Assembly: GCA_023414355.1 (NCBI GenBank)
Contig: JAEZOB010000038.1
Location: forward strand, 1-64,000
Length of the DNA stretch: 64,000 nucleotides
Direction of reading: 5' to 3'
Origin: Bacillota bacterium
GTDB taxonomy: Bacteria > Bacillota > Clostridia > Lachnospirales > Lachnospiraceae
Position 1 is the first letter of the stretch. Each line of letters starts with the position of its first letter. Under the pieces are notes generated by a model. The model saw only the letters and a program-made list of their open reading frames with translations. It was not told where the DNA came from and searched no databases. A program made the translations under genes and the position numbers. Positions 53,256-62,568 of this stretch are shown here, in pieces.

Positions 53256-54047
53256 TTATTTTGATAAGCCTTTCTGACGTGCATATTCTGCTGCACCGAG
53301 TGCTCCCATAAGCTGTGGATCAATCGAAAGCTCTACTACTTTGATACGAAGTATTTGCTCAATAGCTTTTTTCAAACCATCGTTTTTTGCACATCCGCCT
53401 GTCAGTGTGATACGATCTGTAGCTCCTGCTTTTTTTGCCATTGCGAAGCAACGTTTTGCGACAGACATCTGAATCCCTGCTGCGATTTCGTTCATTGGCT
53501 TTCCCTCTCCGACGAGGGTAATCACTTCCGATTCGGCAAATACGGTGCACTGTGCCGTAATTGGTATCACATTTTTTGCTGTAAGTGATAGCTTAGAGAA
53601 CTCCGGCAGCGTCATTTCAAAGCTACGCGCCATTGCTTCATAAAAACGACCGGTTCCGGCTGCACATTTATCATTCATCGCAAAATTTTTAACCGTTCCA
53701 TCATGGTCGATGGCAATCCCCTTAATATCCTGACCGCCAATATCAATGATTGCTTTTACTTCCGGGTCTGTAACATGCACCCCCATTGCATGACATGAGA
53801 TTTCTGAGATGTTTTCATCTGCAAACGGTACTTTATTTCTGCCATAACCGGTACCAATCAAATAGCAAAGCTCTGTAGAAGCTTTTAATCCAACCTTTGA
53901 TAAAACTTCATCCATTGCAAGTCTTGCAGACTGTTCGGAATTGATTTTACTTCGTATTGTCGTGTCGGCTACTATCTTACCGTTTTCGTTTAATATTACT
54001 GCCTTTGTGTAGGTAGAACCCACATCACAGCCACCAAAATACTTCAT
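53256..54047 (-). CDS. 2-Hydroxyacyl-CoA dehydratase activator (ASKHA ATPase)
   Basis: A 263-residue BcrAD/BadFG-type ATPase that fires single low-potential electrons into a partner reductase. The ASKHA fold starts FGGCDVGSTYTKAVIL; IIDIGGQDIKGI, LTGGCAKNDGLKKA and LMGALGAAEYA complete the nucleotide site. The two Cys that bridge a [4Fe-4S] cluster between subunits are in NDKCAAGTGRF and TAQCTVFAESE. Its partners are the two proteins encoded directly upstream. Good AAGGAG site. Confidence 0.93.
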   Translation of the reverse strand: MKYFGGCDVGSTYTKAVILNENGKIVADTTIRSKINSEQSARLAMDEVLSKVGLKASTELCYLIGTGYGRNKVPFADENISEISCHAMGVHVTDPEVKAIIDIGGQDIKGIAIDHDGTVKNFAMNDKCAAGTGRFYEAMARSFEMTLPEFSKLSLTAKNVIPITAQCTVFAESEVITLVGEGKPMNEIAAGIQMSVAKRCFAMAKKAGATDRITLTGGCAKNDGLKKAIEQILRIKVVELSIDPQLMGALGAAEYARQKGLSK

Positions 54048-54061
54048 TTATCTTCTCCTTT

Positions 54062-55600
54062 TTACCATGCATTGCTGTCATCAAATTCTTCCAAGGATGC
54101 ATCGATTGGCTCTTCGTTTAATATGGTTCGCATGTAGCGGTTCACTTCGGATCGCATATTCTGCCTGGATGCTTTGCGAGGATCCATCAAACCATGAGTC
54201 ACCCAGATCAAATGCAACCCACGTTTTTGGGCTTCCTGTTCAAACAATCCATGATACCCTGTCATTGATTTACATCCGATATGTTCATACATAATAACAA
54301 CATCCGCATTAAACTCACTGCAAAAATGCCATAAATCTTCTACTCCGACCTGGTAACCGCCCTCAGAACGGTTACGCATATTCATTTTTGCATAAAGATC
54401 TGCCAGGTCATAGTAGGCCTGTTCCCGATCTGTGGTGCTGTACTGCTCCGTAGAAGTAAGACTTAACATGTCAATCAGAGGTACAATGCCCCAGCAGTTC
54501 TGAAGCCAGAGCGGAAATGCTGAATAATACTGAGCTTGAACCCCCCAAAGAATTGCCCTGTGGCGAACCTGAGATACAACCGGATTCTTTTCCTGATAAG
54601 CCTTCATCATAATCTCACAAATCTCTTTTTCATTTTGCATAAAGGCCTCATCACGGCCGCCGGCAACCTGATAGTAAGCATCCCGATAAAGGGCAACGTT
54701 ATTACCGATGACCTGTGGATAATTTGTTCGGCTAATCTCCAGCCAATCACAGAAATATTCCGTTTCTTTGTTGAAGGTTTTCATTACCTTAAAGTAATGA
54801 TCCCAGTCAAAGCTTTCTCCGGTCTGTTCCTCAATAAACTTGATCGCATTTTTAATTTCATTCGCCGCATAGTCCTTCGTTGCAGCGTCCGTATATCGGA
54901 TCGGAACCGCTACCTGGAACGTCGGTAAATGATATCTTCTCTCCTCGATTCCGTTCCCCATCAGGGAACCGTCGCAGGTCGTATTACATTGCAATGCACA
55001 GACACCACAAATGGGATAGTCATCCTCAAGTGCAACACCCAGCTCAGCCGCCGGCATAGGACAAACATCGCCGGGTATCCCAAACTCAAAGGCTTTATCT
55101 AAGTAGTGTAAAACTCCCTCCTGCTGCATGGTAGAGGCGGTATAGATCGGAGGTATCTGCATACAAACCGCCCTTAGATTAGGAAATCCGTTCATGACCT
55201 GGCTCATCATATTCTCATCAAGAATTACGAGTTTTTTACTTTTTTTCGGATCTCCACCGATGCGCTGATCAGCTTCAAAAATATGTTGAAAGGTCTGGCA
55301 CATATGTGCCACGATAAAATCAAACTCCTTATGTGCCACTCTTAACTGAGGGCCCCTCAGACCTTCGGTATGCCGGTCGATAAAATCAGGCACTGCAAGA
55401 TAGTTCTGCATATAGCGATAACGGAAAAAGCCCTTAAAGCACTGGGGGTTCATCAAAAGCTTTATCATCTGACCCCAGTTTGCTAGCCAACGAGTATAGT
55501 CATACCAGGTATCGTTCCATCCACGCCATTCACGACGTGTTCTGGTTTTGCCGCCCTTATAAAACTTACCAAGTGCTTCACTGTTAATTTGCTTTCCCAT
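54062..55600 (-). CDS. 2-Hydroxyacyl-CoA dehydratase/double-cubane-type subunit
   Basis: A 512-residue protein of the HgdB/BcrC/BadD superfamily. Cys candidates for an Fe-S cluster are in FIVAHMCQTFQHIF, YPICGVCALQCNTTCDG and MYEHIGCKSMTGYHG. It is longer than the usual 380-430 residues because of an N-terminal extension rich in Arg/Trp (TRREWRGWNDTWYDYTRW). MGKQINSEAL at 55600 follows GGGAGGTG and overlaps the end of the upstream subunit gene by 17 bp. The substrate is unknown: dehydratases, aromatic-ring reductases and double-cubane reductases share this fold. Confidence 0.85.
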   Translation of the reverse strand: MGKQINSEALGKFYKGGKTRTRREWRGWNDTWYDYTRWLANWGQMIKLLMNPQCFKGFFRYRYMQNYLAVPDFIDRHTEGLRGPQLRVAHKEFDFIVAHMCQTFQHIFEADQRIGGDPKKSKKLVILDENMMSQVMNGFPNLRAVCMQIPPIYTASTMQQEGVLHYLDKAFEFGIPGDVCPMPAAELGVALEDDYPICGVCALQCNTTCDGSLMGNGIEERRYHLPTFQVAVPIRYTDAATKDYAANEIKNAIKFIEEQTGESFDWDHYFKVMKTFNKETEYFCDWLEISRTNYPQVIGNNVALYRDAYYQVAGGRDEAFMQNEKEICEIMMKAYQEKNPVVSQVRHRAILWGVQAQYYSAFPLWLQNCWGIVPLIDMLSLTSTEQYSTTDREQAYYDLADLYAKMNMRNRSEGGYQVGVEDLWHFCSEFNADVVIMYEHIGCKSMTGYHGLFEQEAQKRGLHLIWVTHGLMDPRKASRQNMRSEVNRYMRTILNEEPIDASLEEFDDSNAW

Positions 55601-56789
55601 GTAAATCACCTCCCTGCAGTTTCTTGATTTCAATACGCTCGATAAAAGCCTGTATTCTGGTTCGAAGCTGTCCCGAATTACCCACCACATAGGGACGGTC
55701 CACGCTGAGTACCGGCCAGTGATAATCCTGGGTCAAAATATGATTTGCGCCGGCTCGCTCATAACCCCAGAAATTGCAGAAGTTCATCTGTTGAAAAATG
55801 ATACCGTCCGCATGATATTCCTGTGCCAAGGTATTCAAATATTCTTTTCTTCCATTGATCTTCGAAGTATTCATATAACGTGGACATTGGCATTCCAATA
55901 CGTTCCTGCGACAAATTTGCGTCAGTACATCTTCGGTATCATTTAGAATGATTTCCTGACGGCCCGGAAGTGAGCCAAAGCAGAAACGATCTGCTGCCAC
56001 ATATGCACCGGAGTCCTCGATCAGCTTGATGAACATTGGATCATCAACTTCCGAGCCTGCTACTACAACACGTATTCGATAAGGATTTTCTTTGTCCGCG
56101 GCGCGGCTCTTCAAATCTTCTGCGGTTTCTCTTAAGTATGGTAATATGAGGTCCTTGGGGCAACAATAGGTTGCCAGTGTAATCACTGCAAATTCATAGC
56201 CTGTAATGGTTGGATTCTCAAGCTTTCTATACTGTCCCAGCTCCGTAATCAGATGGCAAACCTCGTTATGTAATTCAACCGCTTTACGCAAAGCAGCATC
56301 GGAGGTGTCGACTCCAAAAGCCTCCTGCAGCTTGTCGAGCACACGGACACGACTCATATGAATCATATGATTGACACCATTTTCATCATCCTTCATGGGT
56401 GTATCAACATGTTGAATAAAGAACCGATCTCCGCTCCCGATACCTAGTTCCTCCATGTTTTCCATACAGTCTGCAAGCTGTGAGCAGGACGCGGGATCAA
56501 ATATACAGTCGACAAACTGATACCCTCCCTCCAATGCTCGTTCCAGCATGGCACGACAATATTCACAGGTCAAACTAGTCATATAATAGGTACCCATTTC
56601 CATCGATGTGGTACTCGGAGCACGTAATCTGGTACTAAAAGCCCCCGGCAGATTCAACAATACCTCCGGAATCTGATAACATACATTTCCGATTGCTATC
56701 CGGCCTTCTTCCTTTGCTTTTCGAACCAGATCATTATTCGCTTCAGTCAGCAGATTTTCATAATAGAGCAGATTCTTCAAATCTCTCAT
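55584..56789 (-). CDS. 2-Hydroxyacyl-CoA dehydratase-like second subunit
   Basis: A 401-residue paralogue of its downstream neighbour. GRIAIGNVCYQIPEVLLNLPGAF at the N-terminus, LTCEYCRAMLERAL, DCIFDPASCSQL, AVITLATYCCPKDLIL and the closing IIFQQMNFCNFWGYERAGANHIL are typical of this fold, with Cys able to bind [4Fe-4S] or [8Fe-9S]. With the 512-residue subunit and the ATPase it makes the usual three-part system. No CoA-transferase, acyl-CoA dehydrogenase or aromatic pathway gene is in the window to name the substrate. Confidence 0.85.
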   Translation of the reverse strand: MRDLKNLLYYENLLTEANNDLVRKAKEEGRIAIGNVCYQIPEVLLNLPGAFSTRLRAPSTTSMEMGTYYMTSLTCEYCRAMLERALEGGYQFVDCIFDPASCSQLADCMENMEELGIGSGDRFFIQHVDTPMKDDENGVNHMIHMSRVRVLDKLQEAFGVDTSDAALRKAVELHNEVCHLITELGQYRKLENPTITGYEFAVITLATYCCPKDLILPYLRETAEDLKSRAADKENPYRIRVVVAGSEVDDPMFIKLIEDSGAYVAADRFCFGSLPGRQEIILNDTEDVLTQICRRNVLECQCPRYMNTSKINGRKEYLNTLAQEYHADGIIFQQMNFCNFWGYERAGANHILTQDYHWPVLSVDRPYVVGNSGQLRTRIQAFIERIEIKKLQGGDLHGKAN

Positions 56790-56799
56790 ACTGCAATAC

Positions 56800-57570
56800 C
56801 TATCCTTTCAATAGATTAAGCTTGATCAGCGCTTCACGAGCACCCTTCACAATCAGGGCATCCTCCGGTAGCAACATAATATTTTCCCCTTTGATGTCAG
56901 AGGTAGCCAAGGCTTCATCGGACGGGATGTAGGCAAGCACCGGTATATCCCCCGTATCGATATGCTGTGTAATATCCCATCCCGGAATGCGATTGATCAC
57001 AGCGCCAACCGCATCATACATCACCAGTTCTTTCGCAACTCGATTGATGGTTTCGATTACTTGAAGCCCTTTTTTGCTCGGATCTGAGACCAGCAATAAA
57101 TGAGTGACCTTTTCCATCACCCGACGATTCACCTGTTCAATCCCGGCTTCTCCATCAATTACGATATAGTCGAAGTTCTCACTTAATATTTTAATCACTT
57201 CTTTTAAATAACTGTTTACCTTACAATAACAACCTGCCGCCTCCGGTCTGCCTATTGCTAAAAACGAAAAACCAGGTTGCTCCACTAAGGTATCAAAAAT
57301 CATATAGCGCGCATTCCCCAACATTTCTACTGCTTCATTTGCATTACCGGTTTCCACCTGATTAATAAATTCTTTTCGAATATCGTCAACGGTTGTACCG
57401 ACTTCCACTCCCAGTGCAGTTGCCAGGCCAACTGCCGGATCCGCATCAATCGCTAGAATACGTTTTTCCGGGAAAGCCTCTGTCAGAAGCTTTACGATCA
57501 CTGCCGACAGTGACGTCTTACCAACGCCTCCCTTTCCAGTAACCGCAATCATTTTTACACTTTGCTCCAT
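56800..57570 (-). CDS. CooC/AcsF-type nickel-insertion ATPase
   Basis: A MinD-fold ATPase of about 256 residues. Deviant Walker A TGKGGVGKTSL, LAIDADPAVGLATALG and the Cys-X-Cys of GRPEAAGCYCKVNSYL match the CooC family, whose dimer binds Ni(II) at that motif and loads CO dehydrogenase or acetyl-CoA synthase. VIDGEAGIEQVNRRV and LLLVSDPSKKGLQVIETI are also typical. ATG at 57570 has AGGAGA at a good distance. No CO dehydrogenase is in the window. Confidence 0.88.
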   Translation of the reverse strand: MEQSVKMIAVTGKGGVGKTSLSAVIVKLLTEAFPEKRILAIDADPAVGLATALGVEVGTTVDDIRKEFINQVETGNANEAVEMLGNARYMIFDTLVEQPGFSFLAIGRPEAAGCYCKVNSYLKEVIKILSENFDYIVIDGEAGIEQVNRRVMEKVTHLLLVSDPSKKGLQVIETINRVAKELVMYDAVGAVINRIPGWDITQHIDTGDIPVLAYIPSDEALATSDIKGENIMLLPEDALIVKGAREALIKLNLLKG

Positions 57571-57610
57571 CCTCATTCTCCTACCCTTTCACTTATGATA
57601 CTAATTCGCA

Positions 57611-57952
57611 CTAGAAAGCCTCTATTTCTTTGATTGTTAAATCTTTCCCCTCGATCGGTGTAAGATTTTTTCCATCACATACCGGACAGCACAATTCTTC
57701 AATATTAATTCTGAAATCGATCTTGCAATCGTTACAGCGTGCAATACCGGGGACCATTTCAATCACAAGCTCTGTATTTTGGTACTGCGTATCTGCTACC
57801 ACCGCATCATAGCAATCCGTAATAAAATGCGGTACCGTACCCGATAGTTCGCCGATTTCTAATACGATTTTTCGTACCTGCGTTAAATTCTCTTCTTTCA
57901 CAATCCGATCAACCATTCTGATTACTGCGTCCATCAATCCAAGTTCATGCAT
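57611..57952 (-). CDS. hypA: HypA-type nickel chaperone
   Basis: A 113-residue metallochaperone. It begins MHELGLM, where the N-terminal Met-His-Glu binds nickel, and has a zinc site of two Cys pairs in ARCNDCKIDF and LCCPVCDGKN. With HypB it supplies Ni to hydrogenase in other organisms. Here it is 34 bp upstream of the CooC-like gene and no hydrogenase gene is seen, so the client is probably different. Confidence 0.93.
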   Translation of the reverse strand: MHELGLMDAVIRMVDRIVKEENLTQVRKIVLEIGELSGTVPHFITDCYDAVVADTQYQNTELVIEMVPGIARCNDCKIDFRINIEELCCPVCDGKNLTPIEGKDLTIKEIEAF

Positions 57953-58099
57953 ATTATCCGTACCTTCCGTGGCACCTGCAAAAGCTAAAATCTACTATTC
58001 CATATGGCAGGTACCATATTTCATATCATCGCACATGCTGCAAAACCTGCGAATTTGGCAGCAGCACAATATTTGCAGAGTGAATTGCAGTCAATTCTC

Positions 58100-60790
58100 T
58101 TAACTTTTTACAAATGGTTTCGCCAGGATTTTTCCTGTCTTCTTTATCACATGGGTTGCCACCTTGATCGGCATTGTTTCAAAGGTATCCGCATGCCAAT
58201 CACGTACCTTCTCCAGACGTATCGCATCAAACTGGCACCTGGTGGTACAAAGGCCACAGCCAACACACATATACTCATCTATCTTTGTCGCACCACAGGA
58301 AAGACAACGCGCTGTCTCTTTCTTCACTTGTTCCTCCGTAAAGGTGACGCGAGTGTCCCCAAATGTCCTTTCCTTTGCCTTATTGTATCCGGCATGCTGA
58401 CGTTTTGAATGATCATAACTGTTTTCATCAAATAAAACATTTGATTTATCAAGTGCTACATAATTTCTACGATCGCGACCAAGTGTCAAGGTCTGTCCCG
58501 GCTGTACAAAACGGTGAAGAGAGATCGCAGCTTCCTTCCCTGCTGCAATTGCATCGATTGCAAATCTGGGACCGGTGAGTGCATCACCACCCGCGAAAAT
58601 ATCAGGCTCCGCTGTTTGATAAGTCAATGCATCCGCCTTCACAGTACCGTTGCGATTAAACTCTACTTTTGTTCCGGAAAGTAATTCACCCCATTCGATA
58701 CTCTGCCCAACCGATACCAGCACATGCTCACATTCCACTGTAATCAGATCCGTTTCATCATATTTTGGTGCAAAACGGTGCTCTTCGTCAAAGACAGAGA
58801 GACATTTCTTGAAAACAATACCCTTAACCTTATTCTCTTCTACAAGTATTTCTTTGGGGCCCCAGGAAGTATGTACTGTTATGCCCTCATGCTCTGCTTC
58901 GGCCACTTCATCTGAATCGGCCGGCATATGCTCACGATCTTCCAGACAGAACATTGAGGTTGCCATCGCGCCCACACGACTGGCGGTACGAGCAACATCT
59001 ACAGCTACATTTCCGCCACCGATCACAACCGTACGACCGGTCAGCTTCTTATCCTTCCCCAAGGTTACATCACATATAAATGAGATCCCCGACTCTACAC
59101 CCTCGGCATTTTCCCCTGCAATTCCAAGACTACGTCCACCCTGCGCACCGATTGCAAGATAGAAGCCTTGATAGCCTTGCTCACGAAGGTCTGCAATTGT
59201 AATGTCTTTCCCTACCTCGACACCGCACTTGAACTCCACACCCATTTCTGTCAGAATGTCAATTTCAGCCCGAACCACAGCTTTTTCCAGTCGGAACGAC
59301 GGAATACCATTCATCAGCATGCCACCCGGACGATGCTCTTTTTCAAATACCGTTGGTTTATAACCTTTCTCAGCCAGGAAGAAGGCACAGCTCATGCCTG
59401 CAGGACCGGCACCGATAATTGCGATTTTCTGTTCATAAGGTCTGCCTATTTGATTGATCATGGGTGGAATATATCTTGTTTCCTTATGCAAATCATGGTC
59501 CGCAATAAAACGTTTTACTTCATCGATCGCAACTGCTTCATCAATTAGTCCACGGGTACATTCGGTTTCGCAGCGATGATTACAGATGCGTCCGCAAACA
59601 GCCGGAAATGGATTTTCTTTCTTGATCAAGGTTAATGCCCCTTGATAATCTCCCTGCGATGCCAAGCGAAGATACCCCTGTACTGCGATGTGGGCAGGAC
59701 AGGCGGTTTTACAGGGAGCCGTTCCGGTCGACATAACATCCTGCTGGTTTTCGCGGTAATCCACATTCCAGTCCGTTTTGTGCCAGATCGAATTGCTCAT
59801 TTTGCGATATTTCTCCGGCACGGGCAAGGGTTCTTTTGTAGGAATTTTTTGACCCATTTTTAATGCATTGCCGGGACAGGTTTCTACACATTGACCACAG
59901 GCAACACACTTTGTTTCATCCATTTTAGCTACAAAGTTGGAACGGATCACATCTCTCGCACCATATAGCAAACCAACACGCAACCCAAAACAGGAACAAG
60001 CACAACAATTACAGATCGCGGCACTTTCCCCTGCTTCTTCGATGTTTGGCATATTATGCATCAAGCCGTTGTCCTCAGCTCGTTTGATAATCTCTAATGC
60101 TTCCTCGCGGCTGATTTCTCTGGCACGTCCGGTTCGAATGTAATATTCCGCGCCCTTTCCCATCTGCACGCACATATCCTCTTCTAAATGCCCACACCCC
60201 TCTCCGATTACCCGACGGGAAGAACGGCAGGAGCAGGGAGACACGGAAAATCTGTCATATTTTTCTAAGTAATAGCTCAGCTTCTCATAATCACTAATCC
60301 CGGAAATGTCTTTGATGGAACTCTCAACCGGAACAACACGCATTAAACCATAACCATCCGGCATCATCGGCGACATATTTGCCATACGAATACGGGTATA
60401 TTCTTCAAATGCTCTGCCAACCTCCGGATGTTCATTCAAAATTTGCTTGTTGTTAACCATCATTTCCATAATACCGGGAGCAAATATTTGCATATAGTAA
60501 CGATCTTTTTTATCAATCGGATCCGTATTTACACGGAAAACCCCTTTCCACCCCAAGGTTTCAGCAATTTCCCTTACTTCGCCAAGAGGTCTGCCTACCT
60601 TCTCGGCAAGATATTCAGCAGTACGCTCTTTTCGTAATCCTGCCGCAATCGCTACATCTGCCTCCTCATCGGTTAGTATCGCCGCCAGGCTGTAATATTC
60701 CGGTGCATTTTCATCAATTCTATTAACAATACCCGAAACACCACCAACTACCTTCGCCAACTTTACAATTTTAGGTCTCAACTCCGCCAT
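58100..60790 (-). CDS. Fe-S/FAD oxidoreductase, GltD-like with N-terminal ferredoxin region
   Basis: An 896-residue cytoplasmic electron-transfer protein. Residues about 1-240 hold a Cys-rich domain (SPCSCRSSRRVIGEGCGH). Then come ICNCCACSCFG and a ferredoxin-type CVACGQCVETCPGNAL (about 290-310). The GltD-like part (about 350-780) has CKTACPAHIAVQGYL, CGRICNHRCETECTRG, the FAD site IIGAGPAGMSCAFFLA and the NAD(P)H site VVIGGGNVAVDVARTA, with FAGGDALTGPRFAIDAIAAG. Another [4Fe-4S] pair (CLSCGA, CVGCGLCTTRCQFDAI) closes it. It is well suited to carry NAD(P)H electrons to the dehydratase activator; that link is inference from the operon. Confidence 0.88.
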   Translation of the reverse strand: MAELRPKIVKLAKVVGGVSGIVNRIDENAPEYYSLAAILTDEEADVAIAAGLRKERTAEYLAEKVGRPLGEVREIAETLGWKGVFRVNTDPIDKKDRYYMQIFAPGIMEMMVNNKQILNEHPEVGRAFEEYTRIRMANMSPMMPDGYGLMRVVPVESSIKDISGISDYEKLSYYLEKYDRFSVSPCSCRSSRRVIGEGCGHLEEDMCVQMGKGAEYYIRTGRAREISREEALEIIKRAEDNGLMHNMPNIEEAGESAAICNCCACSCFGLRVGLLYGARDVIRSNFVAKMDETKCVACGQCVETCPGNALKMGQKIPTKEPLPVPEKYRKMSNSIWHKTDWNVDYRENQQDVMSTGTAPCKTACPAHIAVQGYLRLASQGDYQGALTLIKKENPFPAVCGRICNHRCETECTRGLIDEAVAIDEVKRFIADHDLHKETRYIPPMINQIGRPYEQKIAIIGAGPAGMSCAFFLAEKGYKPTVFEKEHRPGGMLMNGIPSFRLEKAVVRAEIDILTEMGVEFKCGVEVGKDITIADLREQGYQGFYLAIGAQGGRSLGIAGENAEGVESGISFICDVTLGKDKKLTGRTVVIGGGNVAVDVARTASRVGAMATSMFCLEDREHMPADSDEVAEAEHEGITVHTSWGPKEILVEENKVKGIVFKKCLSVFDEEHRFAPKYDETDLITVECEHVLVSVGQSIEWGELLSGTKVEFNRNGTVKADALTYQTAEPDIFAGGDALTGPRFAIDAIAAGKEAAISLHRFVQPGQTLTLGRDRRNYVALDKSNVLFDENSYDHSKRQHAGYNKAKERTFGDTRVTFTEEQVKKETARCLSCGATKIDEYMCVGCGLCTTRCQFDAIRLEKVRDWHADTFETMPIKVATHVIKKTGKILAKPFVKS

Positions 60791-60833
60791 TTGGTACTCT
60801 CCTTCTCTTTCATTTATTTTTATGTTCTATAAA

Positions 60834-61505
60834 CTAATCCGTTTTCCATGCGTTCACTTCAGCTTTTAGCCAATTGGAAAATAACTCAATCCCTTCACCC
60901 GTCTTTGCACAAATCGGAAAAATCTTAATGTCCGGATTGCGCATTCTTGCGTACTCTTCAACCTTCTGCATATTAAAATCAAAATATGGTAATACGTCAA
61001 TTTTATTGATAATAAGAACGTCACATTTTGAAAAAATCAGAGGGTACTTCAGTGGTTTATCGTGTCCCTCCGGTACTGAAAGAATCATCGCATTTCTGAC
61101 AGCACCGGTATCAAACTCAGCAGGACATACCAGATTACCTACATTCTCTAAAATAATCAAATCAAACAGATCACTTTCAAAGGTGGTTAACCCCTGCCTT
61201 GTCATATCAGCATCCAGATGACACATTCCCCCGGTATGTAGCTGAATCGTTCTTGTACCGGTTTGGGCAATCGCTGCGGCATCTACATCCGAATCAATAT
61301 CTGCCTCCATAATGCCAATGCACATTTCATTTTGAAGCTTTGCTATGGTTGCTTTCAGCGTGGTTGTCTTTCCGGAACCAGGAGATGACATCAAATTCAA
61401 AAGAAATGTTCCTTGCTTTTTTAGCTGCATACGCAATCGGTCTGCGTCTGCATCATTGTCAGCAAAAATGCTTTGTTTCAATTGTATAACTTTATATTTT
61501 TCCAT
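60834..61505 (-). CDS. hypB: HypB-type nickel GTPase
   Basis: A 223-residue GTPase that donates nickel together with HypA. Walker A is SSPGSGKTT (about 40), the metal site is in GGMCHLDADM, with NVGNLVCPAEFD (G3 region) and NKIDVLPYF (G4). It lacks the His-rich N-terminal store seen in some HypB proteins. It is the first gene of the operon and diverges from the GntR regulator. Confidence 0.93.
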   Translation of the reverse strand: MEKYKVIQLKQSIFADNDADADRLRMQLKKQGTFLLNLMSSPGSGKTTTLKATIAKLQNEMCIGIMEADIDSDVDAAAIAQTGTRTIQLHTGGMCHLDADMTRQGLTTFESDLFDLIILENVGNLVCPAEFDTGAVRNAMILSVPEGHDKPLKYPLIFSKCDVLIINKIDVLPYFDFNMQKVEEYARMRNPDIKIFPICAKTGEGIELFSNWLKAEVNAWKTD

Positions 61506-61638
61506 GCTACCACCCCTTAGATTGACATTCGTTTAACAATATAATATAATCATATTAGCACTATAAATCGACTTAAACAACATAATTTTTGTTACTTTTC
61601 ACAAAACTTCTATTTTTTTTATATTTAAAAAACTGATC

Positions 61639-61648
61639 TGGTTAACCA
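61639..61648. promoter_or_regulatory. FadR-type GntR operator
   Basis: TGGTTAACCA, a perfect 10-bp palindrome matching the TGGT-N2-ACCA pattern of FadR-subfamily GntR sites. It lies 22 bp before the regulator start and about 130 bp upstream of hypB, so it may control both. Confidence 0.5.
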
Positions 61649-61669
61649 ACAACCAAAGGAGAGAAATGC

Positions 61670-62377
61670 ATGGAATACAGAAAATTACAAGCCCCTACTC
61701 TTAAGGATCTTTTCATCGAAGAAATCGAGTCTAAGATCTTATCCGGTGAGCTCGAAATAGGGGAACAACTATTAACCGAACGAGAGCTGGCAGATGTTAT
61801 GGGAATCAATCGAAATATTGTTCATAGCGGTATTTCTGCAATGGTAGCAAAAGGATTTTTGGAAATTCGACCACGAGTAGGTACTTTTGTGGCCGATTAT
61901 AACCAAAAAGGCTCGGTGGATATTCTGGTTTCAATGATGAATTATAATCGAGGGATGCTTCGCAGGACTGAAATACGTTCTTCGATTGAGCTTAAGATCT
62001 TATTTGACACCTTTGCAATCCGACAAATGGCACCGACCTTAACTAAGGAAAAGTTGGATAAGCTACAGGCTTATCTCTTCGCACTGGAAGGTACATCGAA
62101 AGCTACCGATGCTGCAGAAATAGCTTATGAATTCTTTCGCTATATGAGTATATTGAGCGGAAATACCATTTTACCTTTGATCTATAATTCCTTTCGCACC
62201 TCGAACCATAACTTAGTGGAACGTCACATCAGACAATATGGCATCCGACTAACCATCGATTTTATGACAGAGTTGTTTCATTTTATTGCTAACGGAAAAA
62301 CAGAAGAAGCGATTCGACATTTAACGAATTATTATGAGCGCTCAATCAAAGGAGACTTAGAAATATATAATGATTAA
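61670..62377 (+). CDS. GntR-family regulator, FadR subfamily
   Basis: A 235-residue repressor-type protein. The N-terminal winged helix has LFIEEIESKILSGELEIGEQLLTERELADVMGINRNIVHSGISAMVAKGFLEI-like elements ending RPRVGTFVAD; the C-terminal all-helical FCD-like domain (about 90-230) binds a small ligand. It is divergent from hypB with 165 bp between, so it most likely senses the substrate or product of the nickel/dehydratase operon. GGAGAG precedes the start. Confidence 0.9.
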   Translation: MEYRKLQAPTLKDLFIEEIESKILSGELEIGEQLLTERELADVMGINRNIVHSGISAMVAKGFLEIRPRVGTFVADYNQKGSVDILVSMMNYNRGMLRRTEIRSSIELKILFDTFAIRQMAPTLTKEKLDKLQAYLFALEGTSKATDAAEIAYEFFRYMSILSGNTILPLIYNSFRTSNHNLVERHIRQYGIRLTIDFMTELFHFIANGKTEEAIRHLTNYYERSIKGDLEIYND

Positions 62378-62480
62378 TTAGAGTATTCCTATCGTTTTGT
62401 AATAATCAATACAGTAACGTTAAGAGATCCATACTCTGATGCAGTGTAACTAATTTAACCAATTTTCATAACGTAAAAAA

Positions 62481-62517
62481 AGCACTTCCATCTAGTTGTC
62501 AACTAAACGTAAGTGCC
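62481..62517 (-). terminator. Terminator of the dioxygenase gene
   Basis: AGCACTT/AAGTGC arms with an inner TAGTTG/CAACTA hairpin and a minus-strand run of seven Us after the stem. Confidence 0.8.
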
Positions 62518-62568
62518 TTACTGTTAATTCAAAGAAACCGGATCATTATAATATCAGAAAAAACAAGA

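Noticed and set aside
57953..58099. Small gene between hypA and the Fe-S/FAD oxidoreductase
   Set aside because: Only a 12-codon frame without ribosome site was seen; treated as plain spacer.
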